Part shown: positions 9,329 to 17,933 of the stretch, piece by piece | How the letters are laid out: each line of letters begins with the position of its first letter | Numbering within the stretch: the first letter of the stretch is position 1 | Origin: Pseudomonas syringae | Lineage (GTDB): Bacteria; Pseudomonadota; Gammaproteobacteria; Pseudomonadales; Pseudomonadaceae | Direction: 5' to 3' | DNA: 64,000 bases | NCBI RefSeq assembly: GCF_023278085.1 | Contig: NZ_CP066265.1 | Coordinates: 2,076,501-2,140,500, forward strand | Notes under the pieces: model-generated | The model's database searches: none | The model's input: only the letters and a program-made list of their open reading frames with translations | Told to the model about the DNA's origin: nothing | Translations under genes and position numbers: made by a program

Positions 9329-9868
9329 ATGAAAGCCAAGGCTGACACACCTTTTGTACCCCTGAACATTGCTGTATTGACCGTCAGCGATACCCGCACC
9401 CGCGAAACCGATACCTCGGGCCAGATGTTCGTCGACCGCCTGACCGAGGCCGGTCACGGCCTGATCGAGCGCGTGCTGCTCAAGGACGACCTGTACAAAA
9501 TTCGCGCTCAGGTGGCGACCTGGATTGCCGACGATCAAGTGCAAGTCGTGCTGATCACTGGCGGCACCGGATTTACCGGCCGTGACAGCACACCTGAAGC
9601 CGTGGGCTGCCTGCTGGACAAGCAGGTCGATGGTTTCGGCGAACTGTTCCGGCAGATTTCTGTGCCCGACATCGGAACTTCGACCATCCAGTCCCGCGCG
9701 CTGGCCGGACTGTCCAACGGCACGCTGGTCTGCTGCCTGCCGGGCTCTACCAATGCCGTACGCACCGGCTGGGACGGGATTCTCGCCGAGCAACTGGATT
9801 CGCGGTTCAGACCTTGCAACTTCGTGCCGCACCTCAAGCAGGCCGAACCCTGCGCGACCCGTGGTTGA
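9329..9868 (+). CDS. moaB: Molybdopterin biosynthesis protein MoaB (MPT adenylyltransferase family)
   Basis: 179 residues with the MoCF-biosynthesis fold: VLTVSDTRTRETDTSG near the start, the binding motif LITGGTGFTGRDSTPEAV around residues 73-90, and CLPGSTNAVRTGWDGIL at ~133. The family adenylylates molybdopterin before metal insertion. It is followed within 6 bp by moeA, with which it should be co-transcribed. Confidence 0.92.
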   Translation: MKAKADTPFVPLNIAVLTVSDTRTRETDTSGQMFVDRLTEAGHGLIERVLLKDDLYKIRAQVATWIADDQVQVVLITGGTGFTGRDSTPEAVGCLLDKQVDGFGELFRQISVPDIGTSTIQSRALAGLSNGTLVCCLPGSTNAVRTGWDGILAEQLDSRFRPCNFVPHLKQAEPCATRG

Positions 9869-9874
9869 GTGCTT

Positions 9875-11086
9875 ATGAGTAACGAGCCAAAAGCCTTGCT
9901 GCCTGTCGAAGAGGCCATCGCCCGACTGCTGGTGATGGCTGATGCGACGCGTATCACCGAGCGCCAGCAGGTCCCTCTGGCCGCTGCCGAAGGCCGGGTG
10001 CTGGCAGTGGACCTCGTTTCCACGCTGGATTTGCCGCCGTGGCCGAACAGCGCCATGGACGGTTATGCCCTGCGCATGGCGGACTGGAACGGTGAGCCGT
10101 TGACCGTCAGCCAGCGCATTTTTGCCGGTCAGGCACCCGAGCCGCTGGCCCCGGGCACCTGTGCGCGGATCTTCACCGGCGCGCCGATGCCCGAGGGCGC
10201 CGACTGCGTCGAGATGCAGGAAAATGTCGACGTGCTGGCTGATCAGCGGGTGCGCTTCAGCGAACCGCTCAACGTCGGCCAGAACATTCGTCCGCAAGGC
10301 CAGGAAACCCGTATCGGCGACACCGTTCTAGCGGCCGGTACGCGGCTCGGGCCTATCGAACTGGGCCTTGCTGCGTCATTGGGCCTTGCCGACCTGGACG
10401 TGATTCGTCGCGTGCGCGTGGCGGTGCTCTCCACCGGTGATGAGCTGATCGAACCCGGTCAGCCGCTGGGGCCGGGGCAGATCTACAACAGCAACCGGGT
10501 GTTGCTGTGCGCCTGGCTGAAACGCCTGGAATGCGAAGTGATCGATGCGGGCATCCTGCCGGATGATCTAGCGCAAACGCGTGCTGCGCTGGCCAACCTG
10601 CACGATGTCGATCTGATTCTCTCCACAGGTGGCGTTTCGGTGGGCGAGGCCGATTTTCTGGGCCACGCGTTGCGCGAAGACGGCGAACTGGCACTCTGGA
10701 AGCTCGCGATCAAGCCCGGAAAGCCGCTGACCTGCGGGCATTTCCGTGGCGTGCCGGTCATTGGCCTGCCCGGTAACCCTGCGTCGACGCTGGTCACCTT
10801 TGCCTTGCTGGCTCGCGCTTACCTGCTGCGTCGCCAGGGTGTGCTTGACGTAACGCCATTGCAGTTTCCGGTTCCGGCCGGTTTCGTCTGGACGCGTCCC
10901 GGCAATCGTCGTGAGTATTTGCGCGGTCGTCTGGAGCAGGGCAAGGCGGTGATCTACCGCAATCAAAGCTCTGGTGTGCTGCGCAGTGCGGCGTGGGCCG
11001 ATGGATTGATCGAAGTGCGCGAAGGCAAAACCGTCGCCGAGGGGGACTGGGTCAATTTCATTCCGCTGAGTGAAGTGCTCGGCTGA
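9875..11086 (+). CDS. moeA: Molybdopterin molybdotransferase MoeA
   Basis: 403 residues from the ATG at 9875; a GTG two codons earlier is also possible. Family motifs are present in order: LPPWPNSAMDGYALR, RIFTGAPMPEGADCVEMQE, VLSTGDEL, GQIYNSNR, LILSTGGVSVGEADFL and VIGLPGNPASTLVTF. MoeA inserts molybdate into adenylylated molybdopterin. It directly follows moaB. Confidence 0.95.
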   Translation: MSNEPKALLPVEEAIARLLVMADATRITERQQVPLAAAEGRVLAVDLVSTLDLPPWPNSAMDGYALRMADWNGEPLTVSQRIFAGQAPEPLAPGTCARIFTGAPMPEGADCVEMQENVDVLADQRVRFSEPLNVGQNIRPQGQETRIGDTVLAAGTRLGPIELGLAASLGLADLDVIRRVRVAVLSTGDELIEPGQPLGPGQIYNSNRVLLCAWLKRLECEVIDAGILPDDLAQTRAALANLHDVDLILSTGGVSVGEADFLGHALREDGELALWKLAIKPGKPLTCGHFRGVPVIGLPGNPASTLVTFALLARAYLLRRQGVLDVTPLQFPVPAGFVWTRPGNRREYLRGRLEQGKAVIYRNQSSGVLRSAAWADGLIEVREGKTVAEGDWVNFIPLSEVLG

Positions 11087-11174
11087 ATGCATTCGAATGG
11101 TGAGCCGGGTATACATGAGCTACCCTCAACAATGCTGACAAATCGGGCAATCGGACTTGCCCTGGAGTAGTGTT

Positions 11175-12101
11175 ATGGCGTCATTGAGAGTGGCTTGCGT
11201 CATCCCGACTTACAACGGTCGCAAGGACCTGGAGCGCCTGCTGGATTCACTGGCTACGCAAACCGCAACCTTCGATACCCTGATCGTCGATTCCAGCTCG
11301 TCAGACGGCTCGCTGGAGCTGGCTCAGGCCCGCTGCGCCAACGTCATGCGTATCGACAGCAAGGACTTCAACCACGGCGGCACCCGGCAGATGATGGTCG
11401 ATCTGCATCCCGACTATGACGTTTATGTCTATATGACCCAGGACGCCTACGTCGAAGATGTCAACGCGATTGCCAACATTCTGCTGCCGTTTGCCGACCC
11501 GGAAGTCGGTGCAGTCTGCGGCCGCCAGTTGCCGCACAAGGACGCCAATCTGCTGGCCCAGCATGCGCGGCTGTTCAATTATCCGCCGACCTCGCAAATC
11601 AAGACCCTGGCCGACGCCGGCACGCTCGGCATCAAGACGCCGTTCATGTCCAATTCTTTTGCGGCCTATCGCCGCGAGGCATTGCTGGCGGCTGGCGGTT
11701 TTCCCCGGCATGTCATCTTGTCCGAAGACATGTACGTCACTGCCAAAATGTTGATCGGCGGCTGGAAAGTCGCCTATGAAGGTTCCGCTGTGTGCCGTCA
11801 TTCGCACAACTACACGTTGCGCGAAGAGTTCTGCCGGTATTTCGACATCGGCGTGTTCCAGTCCCGCGAGGCGTGGATCTACGAAACCTTTGGCGGTATT
11901 GCGGGCGAGGGCATGCGCTATGTGAAGTCCGAACTGACGTTTCTTGGTCCGCGGCGACTGCTTTGGTGGCCCATGTCGTTCGTGCGCAATGCACTTAAAT
12001 TGCTGGCCTACAAGCTGAGCAGGCAGGAGCGTCGCCTGCCCAAAGGCGTTAAGAAAAAGCTCGGCATGTACAAACGCTACTGGGACAGCCCTTACGCCTG
12101 A
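11175..12101 (+). CDS. GT2 glycosyltransferase, rhamnosyltransferase-like
   Basis: 308 residues from the ATG at 11175, which has GGAG seven bases upstream; a TTG at 11157 was rejected. The GT-A domain shows CVIPTYNGRKDLERLLDSL, LIVDSSSSDGS, and the FNHGGTRQ segment seen in bacterial rhamnosyltransferases of the RfbF/WbbL type, then TQDAY as the metal-binding region and an SEDMY acceptor motif near residue 188. It is probably a cytoplasmic-face enzyme building a rhamnose-containing surface polysaccharide. No polysaccharide cluster surrounds it, so the acceptor is unknown. Confidence 0.8.
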   Translation: MASLRVACVIPTYNGRKDLERLLDSLATQTATFDTLIVDSSSSDGSLELAQARCANVMRIDSKDFNHGGTRQMMVDLHPDYDVYVYMTQDAYVEDVNAIANILLPFADPEVGAVCGRQLPHKDANLLAQHARLFNYPPTSQIKTLADAGTLGIKTPFMSNSFAAYRREALLAAGGFPRHVILSEDMYVTAKMLIGGWKVAYEGSAVCRHSHNYTLREEFCRYFDIGVFQSREAWIYETFGGIAGEGMRYVKSELTFLGPRRLLWWPMSFVRNALKLLAYKLSRQERRLPKGVKKKLGMYKRYWDSPYA

Positions 12102-12124
12102 CTGTCCCGTCGGCTCACCTCTGA

Positions 12125-13933
12125 TCAGCTCTTCGCTGCTTCCTCGTCCAGTCGGTCGGACTCGAACAACTGGGCCAGGTCTGCCCTGGCTTCGCGGGCG
12201 GTCTGCAACACTTTGGCGTCGTCGTCATAGACTGCGTGCTGAGCCGCCAGCACTTGTTCGTCGTGACGCTTGAAGCGGCTGATGCGCGCATTGGCCTGCG
12301 CTTCACTCAGGCCCAGGCCCATCAGGGTCTGACGACTCATTTCCAGGCTTGAGTAGAACGTTTCGCGCACGGCGTGGGCGCCGAGGTCCATCAGGCGATG
12401 AACGTGCTGTCGGTTGCGGGCGCGAGCAATGATCTTCATGTGCGGGTAGAGTTTGCGAATCAGCTCGGCGGTCTTGATATTGGTGTCGGGATCGTCGGTC
12501 GCGATGACAAAGTATTCGGCTTCATCGACCTTGGCGGCACGGAGGATTTCCGGGCGTAGCGGGTCGCCGTAGAACACCGGTACGTTACCGAAACTGCGCG
12601 AAAACTCGATTGACTCGACAGCGGTGTCCAGCGCGATGAAAGGGATTTTCTGTGCGCGCAGGATACGTGCAACGATCTGTCCCATACGGCCCATGCCAGC
12701 GATCACCACCCGCGGTTTGTCGGTCTGGATATCGCGGTATTCCTCGGGCACCTCCACCGGCTTGACCCTGGGTTTGATCCAGCGTGCGAGCGCGATGAAC
12801 AGCAATGGCGTGATCGCCATCGACAGAGTGATGGTCAGTACCAGCATGTCGTACAGCCCTGCCTCGAACAGCCCTTGCGCGCTGCCGATCTTGAACACCA
12901 CGAAAGCGAACTCGCCGCCGGCGGCGAGCACCAGCCCCAGTTGCAGCGCGCTACGGTTGTTAAGACTGCCCGCAGTACGGCCAATCAGGAACAGCATGGG
13001 CAGCTTGATCCCGATCAGCAGCAAAGTCAGACCCAGCACGGTCAGCGGTGAACTGAGCAGCAGGCCAAGGTTTGCGCCCATGCCGACGCTGATGAAAAAC
13101 AGGCCCAGCAGCAAGCCTTTGAACGGCTCGATTTGCGCTTCCAGCTCGTGACGGTATTCCGAGTCTGCCAGCAGCAGACCGGCCAGGAACGCGCCCAGTG
13201 CCATGGACACCCCCACCAGCTCCATCAGCCATGCCGTGCCGATGACCACCAGCAGGGCGGTGGCGGTGGAGACTTCCTGAATCCTGGTTTTGGCGACAAT
13301 CCGGAACACCGGACGCAGCAGATAGCGTCCACCGATGACCACGATGGCAATGCTGCCCAGTACGCGCAGGCCATGGTTTACGCTTTCGCCTGTGTTCATT
13401 GCGTGATCGGCCCCGGCGAGGAACGGCACCATGGCGATCAGCGGGATGGCGGCAATGTCCTGAAACAACAGAATGGCGAACGCCATGCGGCCGTGCGGGC
13501 TGTTCAGTTGTTTGCGCTCCGCCAGGCTCTGCAAGCCAAAGGCGGTAGAAGACAAGGCCAGACCCAGGCCCAGAATGATGGCGGTATTAAGGGATTGACC
13601 GAAGGCGAACAGCGCAACGCCGCCAATCACCAGCCCGGTCAGCAGCACCTGCGCCATGCCGACGCCGAACACCGCCTTGCGCATCACCCACAGCCGTTTC
13701 GGCGACAGTTCGAGGCCGATGATGAACAGCAGCAAGACCACCCCCAGTTCGGAGATGTGGCTGACACTCTCGGTGTCGCCGATCAACCCGAGCACTGAAG
13801 GGCCGATGATCACGCCCGCAAACAGATAACCGATGACTGCGCCCAATTGCAGACGTTTGGCCAGTGGCACGGTCAGGACGGCTGCAAGTAAAAACACCAC
13901 TGCGGCCTGCAGCAGGCTGCCTTCATGGGGCAT
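12125..13933 (-). CDS. CPA2-family cation:proton antiporter, KefB/KefC type
   Basis: 602 residues from the ATG at 13933, which is preceded by AAGGAG with good spacing. Residues ~1-380 hold about twelve membrane segments with GLELSPKRLW, LALSSTAFGLQ and FQDIAAIPLIA, all typical of the CPA2 exchanger domain. A RCK/TrkA-N domain (~400-520) follows, with VVIAGMGRMGQIVARIL and the acidic strand end IALD. This is the architecture of glutathione-gated potassium efflux systems. No KefF/KefG ancillary gene is adjacent. Confidence 0.9.
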   Translation of the reverse strand: MPHEGSLLQAAVVFLLAAVLTVPLAKRLQLGAVIGYLFAGVIIGPSVLGLIGDTESVSHISELGVVLLLFIIGLELSPKRLWVMRKAVFGVGMAQVLLTGLVIGGVALFAFGQSLNTAIILGLGLALSSTAFGLQSLAERKQLNSPHGRMAFAILLFQDIAAIPLIAMVPFLAGADHAMNTGESVNHGLRVLGSIAIVVIGGRYLLRPVFRIVAKTRIQEVSTATALLVVIGTAWLMELVGVSMALGAFLAGLLLADSEYRHELEAQIEPFKGLLLGLFFISVGMGANLGLLLSSPLTVLGLTLLLIGIKLPMLFLIGRTAGSLNNRSALQLGLVLAAGGEFAFVVFKIGSAQGLFEAGLYDMLVLTITLSMAITPLLFIALARWIKPRVKPVEVPEEYRDIQTDKPRVVIAGMGRMGQIVARILRAQKIPFIALDTAVESIEFSRSFGNVPVFYGDPLRPEILRAAKVDEAEYFVIATDDPDTNIKTAELIRKLYPHMKIIARARNRQHVHRLMDLGAHAVRETFYSSLEMSRQTLMGLGLSEAQANARISRFKRHDEQVLAAQHAVYDDDAKVLQTAREARADLAQLFESDRLDEEAAKS

Positions 13934-14176
13934 GTAAAACTCCTTGGCAATAATTGAATACAATTTTTAAGCAGGGCGGTATTAAAGCATGTGAGTCTGG
14001 CACGGCAATGTTCATTGCGGCATGACGATAATCAACACGGTTGATGTTTAACGTGCGAGAGCAGAAGGGCGAAGGGGGAGGATCAGGGCGGGCAGTGCGA
14101 TTCGCTGCGCATCGGCGTAGGATATGCGCGCATTGAGGCAGCGCCATTGCCCGTTCATGAGCATTCAGGAAACGTT

Positions 14177-14365
14177 ATGACCAACAAGCAGCGTTTGATT
14201 TACTCGGTTCTGATCGCCGTCGGCGTACTGGCGATTATGCTGGGCTTGTCGCACTTGCAGAACAGCGGTGCCATTACCGAAAAGACCTTTCAGTACATCG
14301 CCATCAGTGTGGCTGTGCTGGTCGTGATCCTGAACGGGATCATGCGCCGCAAGGTCAAGCGCTGA
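14177..14365 (+). CDS. Small two-helix membrane protein, unknown function
   Basis: 62 residues from the ATG at 14177 (AGGAA upstream). Two hydrophobic helices (SVLIAVGVLAIMLGLSHL and FQYIAISVAVLVVILNGIM) are separated by a short polar loop, with a basic C-terminus (RRKVKR) that should face the cytoplasm. Not recognised as a named family. Confidence 0.65.
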   Translation: MTNKQRLIYSVLIAVGVLAIMLGLSHLQNSGAITEKTFQYIAISVAVLVVILNGIMRRKVKR

Positions 14366-14402
14366 GCGACGCTCGAACGTCGCTCGACAGCGATTGACGG
14401 CC

Positions 14403-14795
14403 TTACCGGGCGAGTTCCTTGCCGGCTTCGCCAAGCCATTGAGCTGCGCGAGGGTGCAGGCTGTAGGTCTTGTCGTCATTGAGATGAATTACGCCTTCGT
14501 CGCACAGGCGCTTGAGTACTTCGCGCACGCTCAGAAACGACAGCGGCACGTCCAGCCTGAGCAATTGACTGTGAACGCCGCGCACGCCCAGCGGCTGGCC
14601 TCCCTCGCTGGAGACCAGAAGCGCGTCCAGCACCTTGAGCCTGACCAGGCTGGTGCGCAAGCCAAAACTCTTGAGCAGCAAGCGGATGTGCTCGTTGCCG
14701 GGCCGCTCGGTTTCGGCAACAGGCGCCGGTGCCTGCGCTGCCAGCGCTGTCTGCCGCAGCAGGGTGCGAGTCGTAACTCCTTGGCGATTGAACAT
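14403..14795 (-). CDS. Fur-like winged-helix regulator, N-terminal domain only
   Basis: 130 residues from the ATG at 14795 with AAGGAG five bases upstream. Residues ~45-115 resemble the Fur DNA-binding domain: GLRTSLVRLKVLDALL, then a VRGVHSQLLRL helix and SFLSVREVLKRLCDEGVI. The His/Cys-rich metal-binding and dimerisation half of Fur is absent. It follows fecR on the same strand after 233 bp of non-coding DNA. A role in iron or zinc signalling is an inference from family and neighbour. Confidence 0.7.
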   Translation of the reverse strand: MFNRQGVTTRTLLRQTALAAQAPAPVAETERPGNEHIRLLLKSFGLRTSLVRLKVLDALLVSSEGGQPLGVRGVHSQLLRLDVPLSFLSVREVLKRLCDEGVIHLNDDKTYSLHPRAAQWLGEAGKELAR

Positions 14796-15028
14796 CACAG
14801 CTCCTTTTCAGGCTTTCCAAACAAATCGTGCGTTTTCAACACTCTCATTTACTAAGACGAACGAGCCGGGCAAAACCTCAGTTCTGAATGAAAAAAAATG
14901 CGCGACCCGCCGTTCACAGGCTCGCCGCGAAGTGTGTGGGGTTCAGGGTAGATGAAGATCTGCGCAGGGGTAGGCGACTCATCCGGTTGCGCGCGGATGT
15001 AGAAAATCGCGCTGTCTTGTCCTGACGG

Positions 15029-16057
15029 TCAGCCTTTCGGTGTGTCGGACACTCGGCGGTTGAGTACTGGATTGCCGTTTTGATTCTGGGTGACATACAC
15101 CGGCAGCACCTTGGGCAGCGAGGCCAGCAGGTTCGACAGATCACCGGTGTTGTAGCTGCCACCAATGCGCATGGCGCCGGTGGCGGTGTCGGCAAGCAGA
15201 ATCGGCGTTGGCAGGTAACGATTGATCAACGGCAGCGCCTGGCTGAGCGGCAAATCATTGAAGATCAGCTTGCCATTGCGCCACGCCAGGCTGGCATCCT
15301 GTGCGTCGGTCTGGCTGATCAGCGGGGCGTCGTCTCCCGCTTTGTAGCTGGCTTGCGTTCCCGGGTCCAGACGATGGCTGGAGGTGTGATGCACACGGTC
15401 GCTGTTGACCTGAACCGAGCCTTCGACCAGCGTTACGCGCACCTGATCCTGATACATCCACACATTGAAGCGTGTTCCCGTCACCTTGATGCTGCCCTGA
15501 CCGGCATCGACCACGAACGGGTGCGCGCTGTCGTGGCTGACTTCAAAGAATGCTTCGCCGTTATTCAGCGTGACGCTGCGTCGATCGCGGTAATTGGCGT
15601 AGGTCAGCTCGGTGCCCAGATTCAGCTCAGCCCGGCTGCCGTCGGCCAGGACCACAAGGCGCGTGGCGTTGCCGGCGCTATAGGACTCGTAGGTGTTCGG
15701 CAGCCAGCCCTGATTCCAGCCTATGTAAGCGGCGACCGGTACAGCCATCGGAACCACGGCAGCCGCCGCTGCAAGCGGTGCCCAGCGGCGCTTGCGCCGT
15801 GGCACGATCGGGCGCGCCTGCGCCGACTCTATGGCAGCTGAAGGCGCAGGATGCAGAGGTTCGATCTGCCCGGTAATGTCCCAGACCTCCGCCATCGCCC
15901 GATACTCGACCGCATGCAGAGGGTGTGCTGTCAGCCACTGATCGAAGGCCTTTCGCTCCGCGTCCGTGCAGTCGTCAGCGTGCAGCCGCATGCACCAATG
16001 CGCGGCGGCATCGGTGATCGAATCGCGTTCTGCCTTGCTGAAGAGAGGGTCGCTCAT
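15029..16057 (-). CDS. FecR-type anti-sigma factor / sigma regulator without an adjacent FecI
   Basis: 342 residues from the ATG at 16057 (GGAG six bases upstream). The cytoplasmic N-terminus has the DUF4880-like region HWCMRLHADDCTDAERKAFDQWL; one membrane helix lies at ~95-115 after RRKRR; the periplasmic FecR domain carries TRLVVLADGSRAELNLGTEL and GEAFFEVSHD; the C-terminus has a STN-like domain (DLPLSQALPLINRYL). These proteins relay TonB-receptor signals to ECF sigma factors. No ECF sigma gene or receptor is adjacent: upstream is dpkA on the other strand. Confidence 0.88.
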   Translation of the reverse strand: MSDPLFSKAERDSITDAAAHWCMRLHADDCTDAERKAFDQWLTAHPLHAVEYRAMAEVWDITGQIEPLHPAPSAAIESAQARPIVPRRKRRWAPLAAAAAVVPMAVPVAAYIGWNQGWLPNTYESYSAGNATRLVVLADGSRAELNLGTELTYANYRDRRSVTLNNGEAFFEVSHDSAHPFVVDAGQGSIKVTGTRFNVWMYQDQVRVTLVEGSVQVNSDRVHHTSSHRLDPGTQASYKAGDDAPLISQTDAQDASLAWRNGKLIFNDLPLSQALPLINRYLPTPILLADTATGAMRIGGSYNTGDLSNLLASLPKVLPVYVTQNQNGNPVLNRRVSDTPKG

Positions 16058-16263
16058 AGGCGCTCCGGCCATTACCGTTGGCGCATTCTACCCCCGTAAC
16101 TCGCGCAGAGAGAACATTTGCAGGGTGTTGCCGGACAATGCGTGGTGTATTTCCTCGTGAATGTAAGCGCCTCTCATTGATGCCGGAGTAGTCCCTCAGG
16201 CGTGGGAGCGCTACTCTCGGGGTTCACCATTTTTTGCCTTACTGTTTTTAAAGGGAGCTTCAG

Positions 16264-17295
16264 ATGCCTGACGTTCATGTTGACCAGCCGACCCGTAGCG
16301 TCTCGTATCAGCAATTGACAGCGCTGTTGCGGCAGATATTTCTGGCCCACGGCACGTCGCCCGGGGTCGCGGGTGTACTGGCTGAAAATTGCGCCAGTGC
16401 GCAGCGGGATGGTTCGCACAGCCATGGCATCTTTCGCATTCCGGGCTACCTGTCCTCACTGGCCAGCGGCTGGGTGGATGGCAAGGCCGTGCCCGTTGTC
16501 GAGGATGTGGGTGCCGCGTTCGTCAGGGTCGATGCGCGCAACGGTTTCGCCCAGCCTGCGTTGGCGGCTGCCAGACCGTTGCTTGTCGACAAGGCACGCA
16601 GTGCGGGAATCGCCATTCTGGCCATCCGCAGCTCTCATCATTTCGCGGCGTTATGGCCCGACGTCGAACCGTTTGCAGAGCAGGGTCTGGTCGCCCTGAG
16701 CATGGTCAACAGCATGACGTGCGTCGTGCCGCACGGTGCACGTCGACCGCTGTTCGGCACCAACCCGATCGCGTTCGCCGCACCGCGAGCGGGTGGCGAG
16801 CCGATCGTCTTCGATCTGGCCACCAGCGCCATTGCCCATGGCGACGTGCAGATAGCTGCCCGTGAAGGACGATCGCTGCCTGGGGGCATGGGCGTTGATG
16901 ACAACGGACAGCCGACTGAAGACCCGCGCGCCATTCTGGATGGCGGCGCGTTACTGCCATTTGGCGGGCATAAAGGGTCTGCGTTGTCGATGATGGTTGA
17001 ACTGCTGGCGGCAGGGCTGACCGGTGGCAACTTCTCGTTCGGGTTCGACTGGTCGAAACATCCCGGCGCGCAGACCCCGTGGACAGGCCAGCTGGTGATT
17101 GTCATCGATCCCGACAAAGGCAGTGGTCAGCATTTCGCGCAGCGTAGCGAAGAGCTGGTACGACAGCTTCATGGGGCAGGCCAGGAACGTCTGCCGGGTG
17201 AGCGACGCTATGTCGAGCGTGCGCGCTCCATGGCGCACGGTATCACTGTCGCTCAGGCGGATTTCGAGCGCTTGCAGGTGCTGGCAGAGAAATGA
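16264..17295 (+). CDS. dpkA: Delta1-piperideine-2-carboxylate / pyrroline-2-carboxylate reductase
   Basis: 343 residues of the Ldh2/malate-lactate dehydrogenase-like (YlbC-type) fold, with GGGAG before the ATG. Conserved family stretches include AQRDGSHSHGIFRIPGY with the catalytic His, NSMTCVVPHGA, LFGTNPIAFAAP and LLPFGGHKGSALSMMVELL. The sequence is, from memory, very close to DpkA of P. syringae, an NADPH enzyme reducing cyclic imino acids to pipecolate and proline in D-lysine and D-proline metabolism. It is divergent from fecR. Confidence 0.92.
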   Translation: MPDVHVDQPTRSVSYQQLTALLRQIFLAHGTSPGVAGVLAENCASAQRDGSHSHGIFRIPGYLSSLASGWVDGKAVPVVEDVGAAFVRVDARNGFAQPALAAARPLLVDKARSAGIAILAIRSSHHFAALWPDVEPFAEQGLVALSMVNSMTCVVPHGARRPLFGTNPIAFAAPRAGGEPIVFDLATSAIAHGDVQIAAREGRSLPGGMGVDDNGQPTEDPRAILDGGALLPFGGHKGSALSMMVELLAAGLTGGNFSFGFDWSKHPGAQTPWTGQLVIVIDPDKGSGQHFAQRSEELVRQLHGAGQERLPGERRYVERARSMAHGITVAQADFERLQVLAEK

Positions 17296-17359
17296 GCCAT
17301 TTACACATTCGCTGACCATTCGTCGCTACCGGTCTTGTGCACAGACACGGATATAAATA

Positions 17360-17375
17360 CTGTATGCATGAACAG
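17360..17375 (+). promoter_or_regulatory. LexA (SOS) box
   Basis: CTGTATGCATGAACAG has the CTG-N10-CAG form of the gammaproteobacterial LexA operator, extended by A and T on the outside. It ends 21 bp before the ATG of the small gene at 17397, well placed to control it. Confidence 0.75.
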
Positions 17376-17396
17376 TAAAAACGAATGAGGTCTGTC

Positions 17397-17594
17397 ATGT
17401 CCCTTAAGTCAGCGCAAAGCCCGGTTGCTCAACACCCTCGCACGCTCTCTACCGTCAACGAGATGCAGCGTGAGGATTTTCTCAGGATGGCGGCTGCACT
17501 GCGTCAGTTCAATGCCGATCAGCCGGATGTCTCCATGGTCATCGCGGCAGCCCGCTCGGGTGGTGAGTTTCGGCAGGCAAATGCAATGGAGTAA
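17397..17594 (+). CDS. Small protein under a LexA box, unknown function
   Basis: 65 residues from the ATG at 17397, with GAGG six bases upstream; an in-frame ATG at 17385 lacks such a site. No signal peptide or membrane helix. A helical core is likely around NEMQREDFLRMAAALRQF, followed by VSMVIAAARSGGEFRQA. Not recognised. The LexA box just upstream makes it a candidate DNA-damage-induced protein. Confidence 0.65.
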   Translation: MSLKSAQSPVAQHPRTLSTVNEMQREDFLRMAAALRQFNADQPDVSMVIAAARSGGEFRQANAME

Positions 17595-17640
17595 GACATG
17601 GGCTATCGGTCCCCCTGCAAAATCTCGTATTGATTGCGAG

Positions 17641-17666
17641 TATATGAAACGTATATGCTTCATATA
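17641..17666. promoter_or_regulatory. Palindromic candidate operator of the ParD-like/MetAP operon
   Basis: TATATGAA (17641-17648) and TTCATATA (17659-17666) are perfect inverted repeats around ACGTATATGC, and GTATATG is also directly repeated (17639, 17651). The site ends 18 bp before the ParD-like start codon, the usual place for autorepression by ribbon-helix-helix antitoxin-type proteins. Binding is inferred. Confidence 0.6.
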
Positions 17667-17684
17667 TTCCGATTGAGGTGAATA

Positions 17685-17933
17685 ATGGGCCTGGTAAAGA
17701 TTTCCGAAAATATGCACGCCAACCTGCGCTCTGCCAGTGTTGCGCTGAGTCGATCCATCAATGCTCAGGCCGAACACTGGATGCGCATCGGCATGCTTGC
17801 CGAACTGCACCCGGCGCTGGATTACAGCGAGATCTGTCAGATGCTGATCCGTATCGAGAGCTCGGGCGATACCGTGCTGGCGGCGCAAACCTTCAACGTT
17901 TCAGAGTTCGCGCTCTCCAAGGCGGCCTCATGA
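17685..17933 (+). CDS. ParD-like antitoxin-family protein
   Basis: 82 residues with GAGG six bases before the ATG. The N-terminus MGLVKISENMHANLRSAS, followed by SRSINAQAEHWMRIGML, matches the ParD-like (ribbon-helix-helix) family of putative antitoxins. Its stop codon overlaps the start of the methionine aminopeptidase gene (ATGA), so the two are translationally coupled. No ParE/RelE toxin is present; the partner is an enzyme instead. Confidence 0.78.
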   Translation: MGLVKISENMHANLRSASVALSRSINAQAEHWMRIGMLAELHPALDYSEICQMLIRIESSGDTVLAAQTFNVSEFALSKAAS

